From NCBI RefSeq assembly GCF_005503145.1, contig NZ_SCNV01000049.1, forward strand, positions 1-63,857: 63,857 nucleotides of DNA, given 5' to 3'. This DNA is from Burkholderia sp. 4M9327F10. GTDB taxonomy: Bacteria > Pseudomonadota > Gammaproteobacteria > Burkholderiales > Burkholderiaceae. The stretch's first letter is position 1. Every line of letters starts with the position of its first letter. This document shows, in pieces, positions 52,729 to 60,829 of the stretch. The notes under the pieces are model-generated. The model searched no databases and had not been told where the DNA came from. It was given only the letters and a program-made list of their open reading frames with translations. Made by a program: the position numbers and the translations under genes.

Positions 52729-53466
52729 CTATTGAAGCGACGACTGAAGCGCGCGACCGGCAGGCGATTGCCGGTCTTGACCCACAGCGCCGGAACGCGG
52801 CGCGGTACCGCCGGCGCTGCCCGGATCGACCACGCGATGGATCAGCGCGTCCATCTCCTTGATGATGTCGGCGAGCACGGTAGTGATCACCGCGAACTCG
52901 CGGCCGTGGTGCCCCGCACGCGCCGCTGAGATGCGGGCATTGAGCGCGACGATATTGGCCTGCATCGAAATGCTGCCGAGCTGCTCGGCAATCTCGATCT
53001 GGCGCTTCATGCCGGCCGCCTCGATGCCGCGCATCTCGTGCTGATACGCGAGCGTGATCTCCTGCAGCAGCTCGAGCAGCGGCGTGGCCTGCGCGACCAG
53101 CGCCTCGAGCTGGGACGGCGGGTCATCGCGGCCCGCTTCGATGCTCGCCATCGTGTGGCCGGCCAGCGCGATGAACTGCTGGATGCGTTCATCGGCCCGG
53201 CGGTTGCCGAAGTAGACCTCGCGCAGCGCTGCCGAGAACACGCCGGGCAAGTGTCCGTTGCCGCCCACCAGGTCGGCATGTGCCCGTTCGAAACTGGCAA
53301 GGCATTCGCGCAGTACCGTGAGCGCGGCGCTATCGCCGCGCGCGGCCAGCAGCGCGTGCAGCACGATGCGTTGCGACAGCATCCGCTGCCGCCCCGACAG
53401 GTTGATGAGCTCGCCGATGATCTGTCCGGAGACGGCAACGGGGCTGATAGGGGTCTGCTGTTTCAT
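52729..53466 (-). CDS. Soluble PilJ/NarX-type sensor protein, candidate nitrate sensor
   Basis: Protein of 245 residues with no membrane segment. The N-terminal half is a PilJ-type helical domain (PF13675 family) with the box GQIIGELINLSGRQRMLSQR, which corresponds to the nitrate-binding P-box region of NarX and related receptors. A second, partial repeat of the bundle spans ~95-160. The C-terminal half has a chemoreceptor-like hairpin (QANIVALNARISAARAGHHG), but no HAMP or methylation regions. Lying first in the nitrate transporter operon and controlled by the same leader type, it may sense nitrate or nitrite. It is not itself an ANTAR protein. ATG at 53466; only a weak ribosome-binding site. 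Confidence 0.78.
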   Translation of the reverse strand: MKQQTPISPVAVSGQIIGELINLSGRQRMLSQRIVLHALLAARGDSAALTVLRECLASFERAHADLVGGNGHLPGVFSAALREVYFGNRRADERIQQFIALAGHTMASIEAGRDDPPSQLEALVAQATPLLELLQEITLAYQHEMRGIEAAGMKRQIEIAEQLGSISMQANIVALNARISAARAGHHGREFAVITTVLADIIKEMDALIHRVVDPGSAGGTAPRSGAVGQDRQSPAGRALQSSLQ

Positions 53467-53558
53467 CGTGAACGTGGTTCAACCTGCACCTTCGCTCCAT
53501 TTGCCCCGCCGGCTTCGCCTCGACCACGGCAGGACAGGCACGGAGAAAAACGAAGCGC

Positions 53559-53626
53559 AAAAAAAAAGCGTCCCGAGTGCCTGGCGCGCTCCGATTGCTC
53601 GGATGGCCACCAGGTACCCGGGACGC
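53559..53626 (-). terminator. Leader terminator of the nitrate transporter operon
   Basis: Minus-strand CGGGACGC-complement arms: GCGTCCCG (53626-53619 read on minus) pairs with CGGGACGC (53575-53568), extended by CCTGG/CCAGG and an inner TCCGA/TCGGA hairpin, then nine T (53567-53559). It lies ~95 bp before the PilJ-type gene. A very strong intrinsic terminator placed in an untranslated leader. Confidence 0.88.
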
Positions 53627-53697
53627 CGTTGTCCCTGTGGATTGCTACAGACGAGCAACCCCTCAAGATTCGATTCGCTGAGGCCGCCGTTGGCCTC
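53620..53697 (-). promoter_or_regulatory. Two-hairpin ANTAR antitermination leader of the PilJ-type/transporter operon
   Basis: On the minus strand P1 is GAGGCC-AACGGC-GGCCTC (53697-53680) and P2 is GGGAC-AACGGC-GTCCC (53635-53620), separated by 44 bases. Loops are identical to each other and to both loops in the nirB leader, although the stems differ, which indicates compensatory conservation of structure. P2 overlaps the terminator's 5' arm. Confidence 0.83.
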
Positions 53698-53709
53698 GCC
53701 GCGTTGCAA

Positions 53710-53725
53710 TGCAATAGCTGTGCCA
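53710..53725 (-). promoter_or_regulatory. Sigma-54 promoter of the PilJ-type/transporter operon
   Basis: Minus strand TGGCACAGCTATTGCA (preceded by T), exact TGGCAC-N5-TTGCA with ten bases between GG and GC. It lies ~12 bp before hairpin P1, the same arrangement as in the nirB leader. Confidence 0.85.
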
Positions 53726-53938
53726 ACATGACAGCGAGGTGTAAGCATGCGGCGCCACCGCAGGGTACGAGCGTCCCTGGACGGCGTGGCAAACCGCAGC
53801 CGGATAAGGCCCGGCGCCCTGCAGCGCGAAGCTTTTGCCTGAGTTTTGCGCGAATCGCTGCGGCTCGAAAGCGGTCCCCCGCGCGGGACGTCGCAAGCGC
53901 CGGCAAGCGCCGTCACGGCGCGGCATGAATTGACTTGG

Positions 53939-53955
53939 TGCAATTTTCTGGTGCG
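53939..53955. promoter_or_regulatory. Possible NtrC-like site
   Basis: TGCAATTTTCTGGTGCG matches the TGCAC-N7-GTGCA pattern in seven of eight core half-site bases, about 215 bp upstream of the sigma-54 promoter. Nearby GGTGCGTCGCACC (53950-53962) is a further palindrome. Weaker than the pair upstream of nirB. The rest of the 53726-54202 gap shows no gene. Confidence 0.45.
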
Positions 53956-54202
53956 TCGCACCATGTTATTGCACTGGTTTCACTGCCCGCGCGATGGCGC
54001 GCCGTCAGCAACATTACCGGTGACGCGGTAACATCCGGATTCGCGTTTAAGCGCCTGCTGCGTAGCATCCGTGTCCAGCAGCAGGCTGCCGCATCGCGCT
54101 GCGCAGCCGGCATCGAACCGGCCGCGCCGGACATTCACCCCTGCGATACATTCCGGACGGCTCAAAGAAGCCGCCCGGTCTCTCTCTTTCTAAAGCGACG
54201 GC

Positions 54203-55672
54203 ATGTCACACCACCCAAAGACAGTTCGCCCCCTCGTCATTGCCTCGGTCATGGCTTCCATGGCGATGGTCGCCATCGAGGCCACCATCGTCTCCACCGC
54301 CATGCCGCAGATCGTCACGGAACTGGGCGGCCTGCATCTCTATAGCTGGGTCTTTTCATCGTTTCTGCTGGCGCAGACGGCCATGACCGTGGTGTTCGGC
54401 AAGCTCGCCGACCTGTACGGCCGCAAGCCCATCGTGCTGATCGGCATTGGCATCTTTCTGGTGGGCTCGGTGCTCGCCGGGTTTGCCTGGTCGATGCCGG
54501 CGATGATCGTGTTCCGGCTGATCCAGGGCGTCGGCGCCGGGGCGATCCAGCCGGTCACGCTGACCATCGTCGGCGACCTGTATCCGGCACGCGAGCGCGG
54601 CAAGATCCAGGGCTACCTCGCAAGCGTGTGGGCCATCGCCGCCGTGATCGGGCCGATGGCCGGCGGCTTGCTGATTCGCGACCTGTCGTGGGCGTGGATC
54701 TTCTGGATCAACATTCCCATCGGCCTCGCCTCGGCCGCCGGTTTTATTGCGTTTCTGCACGAGCATGAAAAGCGCGAGCGGCCCTCCATCGATATTGCCG
54801 GCGCCACCCTCTTCACGGTGTCGATCGGCGCGCTGATGATGGGTCTCACCGACGCCGGCAGTTCCAGCAACGCGCTGGTCGCACTCGAGTTCGCGCTCTT
54901 TATCGTCTGCGGCGTGCTGTTCGTGCTGCAGGAGCGCCGCGCCGCCGATCCGATGATCTCGTTCGCACTGTGGGGTCATCGCCCCATCGCGGCGTGCAAT
55001 GTTGCCACGGTGCTTTCAGGCATGGCCCTGATGGGCCTGACGAGCTTTCTGCCGATGTATGTGCAAGGCGTACTGGGCCGCTCGCCGGTGGTGGCCGGCC
55101 TCGCCCTGACGATGATCATGCTGGGCTGGCCCAGCGGCGCGACGCTCGCCGCCCGCTCGTTCCACCGGCTCGGCTTGCGGCGCACGCTGGTGGGCGGCAG
55201 CGTGTTCCTGCCGCTCGGCGCAGTGTTCTTCGCGACGCTGGGGCCGGAGAGCAGTCCGCTGTTCGCGGGCATCGGCTCGCTGGTGATGGGCTTCGGCATG
55301 GGGACTTCCAGCATCAGCGCGCTGATCCTGATCCAGGAAATCGTCCAACCGTCCGAGCGCGGCAGCGCCACCGCGTCGAACCTGTTTGCCCGCAACCTCG
55401 GCAGCACGCTTGGCGCAGCGATGTTCGGCGCGGTGCTCAATTACGGACTCGCGCATTCGTCCGCTATCGCCGTGACGGCGGATCAGCTCAGGCAGATTCT
55501 GGACACAGCGCCGGGGCATGCCGCGGGTGCTGCGGGCGTGAGGCTGGCGCTGCATCAGTCGCTGCATCTGACCTTTGCGTCGATTCTGGTGATCTCGGTG
55601 CTGGCGGTGGTCTCGCTGATGCTCGTTCCGGCGATCAAGCTGGAGCCTGCGCGAGCGGCATCGGCGAGTTGA
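54203..55672 (+). CDS. MFS drug exporter (DHA2/EmrB type)
   Basis: Inner-membrane exporter of 489 residues with about fourteen hydrophobic segments. It has the MFS loop motif GKLADLYGRKPIVLIGIGIF, the drug-antiporter segment FRLIQGVGAGAIQPVTLTIV and motif C-like AVIGPMAGGLLI. The substrate cannot be inferred and no regulator gene is adjacent. It is divergent from the nitrate operon. ATG at 54203 with a poor ribosome-binding site (CTAAAGCGACGGC upstream). Confidence 0.88.
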   Translation: MSHHPKTVRPLVIASVMASMAMVAIEATIVSTAMPQIVTELGGLHLYSWVFSSFLLAQTAMTVVFGKLADLYGRKPIVLIGIGIFLVGSVLAGFAWSMPAMIVFRLIQGVGAGAIQPVTLTIVGDLYPARERGKIQGYLASVWAIAAVIGPMAGGLLIRDLSWAWIFWINIPIGLASAAGFIAFLHEHEKRERPSIDIAGATLFTVSIGALMMGLTDAGSSSNALVALEFALFIVCGVLFVLQERRAADPMISFALWGHRPIAACNVATVLSGMALMGLTSFLPMYVQGVLGRSPVVAGLALTMIMLGWPSGATLAARSFHRLGLRRTLVGGSVFLPLGAVFFATLGPESSPLFAGIGSLVMGFGMGTSSISALILIQEIVQPSERGSATASNLFARNLGSTLGAAMFGAVLNYGLAHSSAIAVTADQLRQILDTAPGHAAGAAGVRLALHQSLHLTFASILVISVLAVVSLMLVPAIKLEPARAASAS

Positions 55673-56175
55673 GCGTGGCTTGAAGGTGCGTGGGAGAACT
55701 AGCTGAGGGGACTGGCGATCATCCAGGCAGCGTCAGCCTCCCGCTCGCCTATGCGAGCATACCCTGCGGCTCGATACACGCGAAGCCATCTACAGTGCAC
55801 GATTTTCCGGGCTCGGCTAGACTGCAAAAAACTTCGCTAAACATGAGCGAAGGCGTCACGCGGCAAGGTGCGTTAATCGGCTCACCTTAAGCGAATCTCA
55901 GCGAAACCCGCACGCGCGCCGAACTCAATGCTCTGACAATTTGGCAAATGAACGACTCAAAACTGCTCTATGCGGATCGTTGCGAAATTCAACACACTCA
56001 TTTGTTAGCGGGCGAATATTCAAGCTCCCCTTAGCGCTCTAGAATCCCGCTCGAAGTTCAAGCGCAATACGCCCATGCTAATGCGTTTGAATTAACGGAG
56101 ACGGCGCGCTTGCACGGCGCGTCTTGACAACAAAGCGCTTGCCCTCAGCAAGCCACACTCGTTGCCGGAAATGCT
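55673..56175. other. Intergenic region before pagL
   Basis: About 500 bp. CTTCGCT...AGCGAAG (about 55830-55852) forms a seven-base-pair stem and GCTTGC-CCTCA-GCAAGC (near 56137-56153) a second, the latter just before pagL. Neither has a T run. No gene recognised. Confidence 0.4.
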
Positions 56176-56742
56176 ATGCCACCGAACAAGAAAGCCCAGA
56201 AAGGAAAAATAGTTCGCGCTCTCGTGTTTTGCGCGCTAACGATCGGTTCAGCGTCCGTCCATGCCGACCAGTTTGGCGTTCAGGTTTCCGGTGGCGTGGC
56301 AGATCATGACGTAAAAAAAGCCGATCTCGGCCTTGTCTGGGATCCCGGTTTAACCTGGTGGGAAATCGGCGGTTATCACTTTACCGTGGTCGGAGAAGCG
56401 CACGTCGCCTACTGGGATATCCGGGAATCCAACGCGGCTCATCCGGACATCTGGGAATTCGGCCTGACGCCGGTGTTCCGCTTCATCAAGAGTTCCGGCT
56501 GGTTCCGCCCATATATCGAGGGCGGGGTCGGCGTGCGGATGCTCTCTCACGTACGGGAGACGGATGACCGCACGTTTTCCTCGTCGTTCCAGTTTGCCGA
56601 CATGCTCGGCGTGGGCGCCCAGTTCGGCGGGCATCAGCAATACCAGGCGGGTTTTCGCTTCCAGCACCTCTCGAATGCCGGCCTCGAGCACCCTAATCCT
56701 GGCATCAATTTCAGCGAAATCTACCTGCAATACAACTTCTAG
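56176..56742 (+). CDS. pagL: Lipid A 3-O-deacylase
   Basis: Outer-membrane beta-barrel enzyme of 188 residues that removes the 3-O acyl chain of lipid A. The signal peptide ends at VHADQ (~31). Strands follow, with WEIGGYHFTVVGEAHVAYWD, WEFGLTPVFRFI and FRPYIEGGVGVRMLS. The catalytic His-Ser pair is in FRFQHLSNAGLEHPNPGINF, with the conserved Glu near the end (SEIYLQYNF). Terminal Phe suits barrel assembly. Family length and motifs are normal, so activity is likely. It stands alone between the exporter and the hypothetical at 56873. Confidence 0.93.
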   Translation: MPPNKKAQKGKIVRALVFCALTIGSASVHADQFGVQVSGGVADHDVKKADLGLVWDPGLTWWEIGGYHFTVVGEAHVAYWDIRESNAAHPDIWEFGLTPVFRFIKSSGWFRPYIEGGVGVRMLSHVRETDDRTFSSSFQFADMLGVGAQFGGHQQYQAGFRFQHLSNAGLEHPNPGINFSEIYLQYNF

Positions 56743-56872
56743 GCGCCCTCGCCCGTAGTCCAAGCACAAGTTGTTCCTGATTCGGGCCACTGCGTGCTAT
56801 CGTTGAGTTGCATCAAAGGACGGTTCGCGCACCGTCGGGAACCGAACGCAACTCATCGTAGCGAGCGTCGCC

Positions 56873-57238
56873 ATGAGTGAAGTACGCCTCCATCTGAGCC
56901 CACGCGACCGCGTGGAACTGCTGTGCTGGCTCACCTGCGGGAGCCTCGGCGCCTATTACCTCAATGAGACCTGGCCGGAACCCTCGTTCCACGTGCAAGC
57001 AGCCCACAAGTGGCTTGACCGTCACTTACGGGAAGCTGACTGGCTGAGCATCGCCAAGCTCTCCGCACTGGCTCTCGAGATCGCCGCGCGGCACGCGCGC
57101 TTTGTCGAAGCCGAGTGGGCACGTGACGCGGTTGAGGAAATCCTCGATACGGACGACCTCGATTTTCAGGCCCGACTGGTTCTGCAAGTGCTGACCGACT
57201 GCCAGCTCGCGTTGGCGGACAAGCGCATCGCCGACTGA
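56873..57238 (+). CDS. Hypothetical protein
   Basis: Soluble, helical protein of 121 residues, not recognised. Visible segments are LHLSPRDRVELLCWLTCGSL, WLDRHLREADWLSIAKLSAL and ILDTDDLDFQARLVLQVLTD. There is no signal peptide or Cys cluster; the codon use is normal for the region. A purine-poor upstream region (AGCGAGCGTCGCC) gives weak support to the ATG at 56873. It stands 131 bp after pagL on the same strand. Confidence 0.6.
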   Translation: MSEVRLHLSPRDRVELLCWLTCGSLGAYYLNETWPEPSFHVQAAHKWLDRHLREADWLSIAKLSALALEIAARHARFVEAEWARDAVEEILDTDDLDFQARLVLQVLTDCQLALADKRIAD

Positions 57239-57786
57239 GCCGCACGCCATCGCGCGACTACGGCGAGCCCGCCAGGGTTTTTACGTAGCGCAGCGTAGCG
57301 GCGGCGAACACCGCGCCCAGGCCGGGTTGTACCCGACCGATGATGGCTTGTGCACGCCGCTCAAAACACCTCTCAAGCTTCAACCGGAATCATCCGTCAC
57401 TGCCATTTACTAAGGGATACTAATGATATGGTTCTCACCAGGGGAAATCATTTTCTCTGCTACCTGTAGTCACGCTTATTCGCAGCGGCGGCCGCTCAAC
57501 CCTGACCTTTCCCGGCCGCACCGGCACACTCGCTTCACCCGCCCGAGCGGCCAAACGTTTGCGCCTTGAATCTGAAGCGCCTGCTGCAGATTGCGGCACA
57601 TCGTATTGCGCCGCGAGGCCCCGCCCACACGGCACGGAGGCCACATAAAACAGCGCGCCGCGCTAAAGAGATCGGTAAATGCGTCGTTATCCACTGGTAT
57701 GAGGCAGCAAAGTTTGCCGAAGGTAAGCGGAAGCGAGTCCACAGAAGACCGTTTAAGCAGAACCACACACTCCGCAGGGGAATACA
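57239..57786. other. Intergenic region before the cyclic-nucleotide-sensor operon
   Basis: About 550 bp without a defensible gene. Short frames here are in implausible compositions. It should contain the promoter of the operon starting at 57787; no clear -35/-10 or dyad was seen. Confidence 0.4.
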
Positions 57787-59013
57787 TTGAATCAGCAACA
57801 CTCGTCAAGGTCGCGGACCGCCGCTCCGGGCGAAGTCATCTACTCGGAAGGGTACGTCGGAACCTCAGCCATCTACGTGATCGCAGACGGCAAAGTCGAA
57901 ATCTCCACACAGTGTGACGAAAAGCGCGTGGTGCTCGCCACGCTCACCAAGGGCGAAATCTTCGGTGAGTCCGCGTTGCTGCCGTCCGAGCCGCGCGGCT
58001 CGACGGCCAAGGCTCTGACCTTCTGCCGCCTGACGGTTGTGGAAACCAGTCTCGTCGAGCAGGAACTGGAGCGCGTCTCGCCGCTGCTGCGTCACCTGGT
58101 GCGCACGCTGATTCGCCGCACCAAGCGCAAGGACGATCTGCTCGCCACCTACACGCATGCCGACTTCCTGCCCGGCGTGCTGTCCTACGCTCACGTGCTG
58201 GCGCTGATGGCCGGCAACGAGAGCCGCGACGGCCGCGCGCGCCGCTCGCCGAACGAGGAAGTGTCGGTGCCGCTCGCGGAAGTCATCAAGAAGTGCCGTG
58301 CCATCGCCGGGCATTCCCGCCTGCATGTCATGGCGATGCTCAAGCGCATGGAGAAGCTCAACCTGGTGAGCTTCGATGCCGGGCGCCCGGAATTCATCGG
58401 CAAAGGCGCAGCCGCCGACGAGGGCGCCGCGGGCCGCCACATGGTCAGCTTCGACCCGGTGCGGATCACCGAACGCGCCCAGCAGGTAGCCGATCACGAT
58501 CTGGATCTTGCGATTACCGGCGAGCTCGAACTGATCGAGCTGTCGGATCTCGAAGCGCTGATCGGCGTCGAGCGGCAACTGATTCTCAAGAAGCTGTCGC
58601 ACTCGGAAATCGCCGAGGATATCTTCGCGTTCCGCAAGACCAAGGTGCTGAACTACATCGAAGAAAACGGCACGGCCTATTTCTCGAAGCGCAAGATCCG
58701 CCCGGCGAGCGAGCTCGAAACGCTGGCCGACCTCGAGTACGTCGACCAGCGCACTTTGTTCGATGCGGTCAGCGCCTTCGATACCTACGATCTCGCCAAG
58801 CTGCTCACCGCAATGGCCGATCATGCGATTGCGGACCGGCTGCTGTCGGTGATGAGCCAGGCGCGCCAGAAGGAGATTTCCTGGATCATGCGGCGCGACG
58901 TCAAGATCGATCCGCTGGAAATACCGGAGATCGAGCAGCGCTTTATCGATCTGGTGAAAAGCATCAAGGCGCCTGCCATGAACCCGTCGATTCCGGTCGG
59001 CTCGCCGGTCTAG
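57787..59013 (+). CDS. Cyclic-nucleotide-binding protein with FliG-C-like end
   Basis: Predicted cytosolic protein of 408 residues. Residues ~10-125 form a cNMP-binding domain with the phosphate-binding cassette GEIFGESALLPSEPRGSTAK, including its Glu and Arg, so binding is feasible. Residues ~130-230 contain a winged-helix-like part (LAEVIKKCRAIAGHSRLHVM). The C-terminal ~70 residues (FDTYDLAKLLTAMADHAIAD; RLLSVMSQARQKEISWIMRR; EIPEIEQRFIDLVKSI) resemble the C-terminal domain of FliG, the rotor protein that contacts MotA. The next two genes encode MotA- and MotB-like proteins, supporting that reading. The TTG start at 57787 has GGGGAATACA before it. A Crp-like transcription factor is the main alternative. 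Confidence 0.8.
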   Translation: MNQQHSSRSRTAAPGEVIYSEGYVGTSAIYVIADGKVEISTQCDEKRVVLATLTKGEIFGESALLPSEPRGSTAKALTFCRLTVVETSLVEQELERVSPLLRHLVRTLIRRTKRKDDLLATYTHADFLPGVLSYAHVLALMAGNESRDGRARRSPNEEVSVPLAEVIKKCRAIAGHSRLHVMAMLKRMEKLNLVSFDAGRPEFIGKGAAADEGAAGRHMVSFDPVRITERAQQVADHDLDLAITGELELIELSDLEALIGVERQLILKKLSHSEIAEDIFAFRKTKVLNYIEENGTAYFSKRKIRPASELETLADLEYVDQRTLFDAVSAFDTYDLAKLLTAMADHAIADRLLSVMSQARQKEISWIMRRDVKIDPLEIPEIEQRFIDLVKSIKAPAMNPSIPVGSPV

Positions 59014-59119
59014 CCGGCGGACTCCACGGCAAGGCAACCTGTACCAGGCACCATGCGCCAGCCATAACCCTTGAACAGTACGAACCCGCAGTGCTCCACT
59101 TGAATTTTCGAGGTCGTTT

Positions 59120-59884
59120 ATGGATTTCCTGACGCTATGCGGTGCGATTGTCGGCGTCGCAGCCATCGTGCTCGGCTTTTCGCTGGAAGGCGGGCGCTTT
59201 GCCTCGCTGTTCCAGCTCGAAGCGCTCGTGATCGTGCTGGGCGGCACGATCGGCGCCGTGATGGTTCAGAACACCTGGGCACGCTTTTCCGACGGCGTGC
59301 GGCAGTTGCGGCTCGCCTTCGTCACGGCCAAACCGGTCGATCAGGACAACCTCTCGGTGCTGCTCGAATGGGGCCACAAGGCCAAGCTGAACGGCATGCT
59401 GGCGTTCGAATCGATCGATCCGGCCGGGATTCATCCGTTCGCGCGGCGCGGCCTCGAACTGATCGCCAACGGCGTCGCCACGGCCGTCATCGAAGATGCG
59501 CTGCAACGCGAGCTGGACGCTTACGAGCGCAATCACATGGCAGCGGCACGCATCTGGCTGCAGGCGGGCGGCTATGCGCCGACCTTCGGCATTCTCGGCG
59601 CGGTGCTGGGGCTGATCCAGGTGACGGGGCATATCCTCGAGCCGGCCCAGCTTGGCGCAGGCGTAGCCGTGGCGTTCGTCACGACGCTGTACGGCCTCGC
59701 GCTCGCCAATGTGCTGTTTCTGCCGATCTACGGCAAGATCAAGGCGCAGGTGGATAGCGAACTGCGCTACCGCAAGCTGTACTTCGACGGGCTGCTCGCG
59801 ATCTCGCGCCGGGAATCGCCGCAGACCATCGAGACGCGCCTCACCGGCGACGTGCGCGAGCGCTCCAAAGAACTGCTGGCATAG
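59120..59884 (+). CDS. MotA-like stator subunit
   Basis: Inner-membrane protein of 254 residues. Four hydrophobic segments are seen: ~4-22, ~32-50, ~150-175 (GGYAPTFGILGAVLGLIQVT) and ~190-210 (VAFVTTLYGLALANVLFLPI). The two functional Pro are kept in APTF and LFLPIY, and the cytoplasmic region between helices 2 and 3 has the FARRGLELIANG segment typical of MotA. With MotB it would form a proton or sodium channel. No flagellar genes lie in this window, so it may be a second stator pair or belong to another machine. GAGGT lies just upstream of the ATG; it follows the cNMP gene by 106 bp. Confidence 0.88.
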   Translation: MDFLTLCGAIVGVAAIVLGFSLEGGRFASLFQLEALVIVLGGTIGAVMVQNTWARFSDGVRQLRLAFVTAKPVDQDNLSVLLEWGHKAKLNGMLAFESIDPAGIHPFARRGLELIANGVATAVIEDALQRELDAYERNHMAAARIWLQAGGYAPTFGILGAVLGLIQVTGHILEPAQLGAGVAVAFVTTLYGLALANVLFLPIYGKIKAQVDSELRYRKLYFDGLLAISRRESPQTIETRLTGDVRERSKELLA

Positions 59885-59890
59885 TCGATC

Positions 59891-60646
59891 ATGGCGCTCG
59901 CATCCGAACGGCACAATCCGAAGCTCGACGACGACGCGGAGGCCCGGCCCGAACGTTGGCTGCTCTCCTACTCCGACCTTGTCACCACGCTGATGGTGCT
60001 GTTTCTGGCGCTCTATGCGATCCAGTTGGCGAAGTACCACGAACTGGAAATCAAGCTGCTGGAAACCGCGCGCAGCGTCCGGAACGACAAGGCGCCTGCT
60101 GCCGTGGCCGCGCATAACGTGGCGGGCAGTTCTGCGGGCAACTCAGCTGGCAACTTGGCAGGCAACTTAGCGAGCAACGCAGCAGGCAGCCTCGCGAACG
60201 CCGCACCGCAAGCGTCCAGGGATGAACTGCTGTCGCTGCTGCGGGCGCTGCGCGACAAAGGCCAGATCAACATCGACGAACAGACGGGCGGCGTGGAAAT
60301 CGGCATCAACGCAAAGGTCCTGTTTCGCCCCGGCGATGCGCACCTGCTGCCCGATTCGTCCGGCGTGCTCGACCAGGTGGCCATCGCGCTGAAGGACTAT
60401 TCGACCCACAACATCCTGGTGGAAGGCCATACCGACAGCACGCCGATCTCGAACGCCAAGTACGAATCGAACTGGGAGCTGTCGTCCGCCCGCGCGGGCG
60501 CGGTAGTGCGATTCTTCGTCGACAGGGGTATCGAGCCGCACCGGCTCGCCGCCATCGGACGCTCCGACAACATCCCCCTGCTGATCGGCGACGACGCCAC
60601 GGCGCGCGCCGCCAATCGCCGCGTGACCATCCTCGTCCAGTACTGA
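59891..60646 (+). CDS. MotB-like stator subunit with OmpA domain
   Basis: Single-span membrane protein of 251 residues. The N-terminal transmembrane segment (WLLSYSDLVTTLMVLFLALY) holds the Asp needed for ion conduction. The linker carries a tetrapeptide repeat (AGSSAGNSAGNLAGNLASN, ~72-100). The C-terminal OmpA-like peptidoglycan-binding domain (~115-250) has VEGHTDSTPISNAKYESNWE, SSARAGAVVRFFVDRG and ANRRVTILV. It begins six bases after the MotA-like stop, so it is co-translated. Length and order are as in MotB/MotD. Confidence 0.9.
   Translation: MALASERHNPKLDDDAEARPERWLLSYSDLVTTLMVLFLALYAIQLAKYHELEIKLLETARSVRNDKAPAAVAAHNVAGSSAGNSAGNLAGNLASNAAGSLANAAPQASRDELLSLLRALRDKGQINIDEQTGGVEIGINAKVLFRPGDAHLLPDSSGVLDQVAIALKDYSTHNILVEGHTDSTPISNAKYESNWELSSARAGAVVRFFVDRGIEPHRLAAIGRSDNIPLLIGDDATARAANRRVTILVQY
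60122..60200 (+). repeat. Tetrapeptide repeat in the MotB-like linker
   Basis: About six imperfect 12-bp units encoding SAGN/LAGN/LASN/AAGS inside the region between the membrane helix and the OmpA domain. The periplasmic plug and linker of MotB normally lie here, so copy number could alter linker length. Confidence 0.6.
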
Positions 60647-60829
60647 GCGCGCCGCTCGCCGCGAGCGCTATAGCAAACCAGCCTCACTCGACAGCCAGTC
60701 CTGCTACGCTATAGATGCGGCTGGCCTCGCCGATGCGGCTGCGCAGGCCCGACTGCGCAGACCGTAGCCGGCCAGCCGCATTGAGCCGCCTGCCGGTCAA
60801 ACCACGCCCGCCACAAGAACGGAGCTTCG

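Noticed and set aside
57476..57917. Short frames on both strands before the cNMP gene
   Set aside because: Low-quality composition and no start signals; they overlap the probable promoter region.
57865..59247. 460-residue minus-strand frame opposite the cNMP-binding gene
   Set aside because: Composition is His/Arg/Gln-rich with no domain; the plus strand carries the cNMP cassette and is followed by co-directional stator genes.
59120..60646. Reading the MotA/MotB-like pair as a Zorya-type (ZorAB) defence system
   Set aside because: Lengths and motifs are those of MotA/MotB, no ZorC, ZorD or ZorE genes follow, and no other defence genes are nearby.
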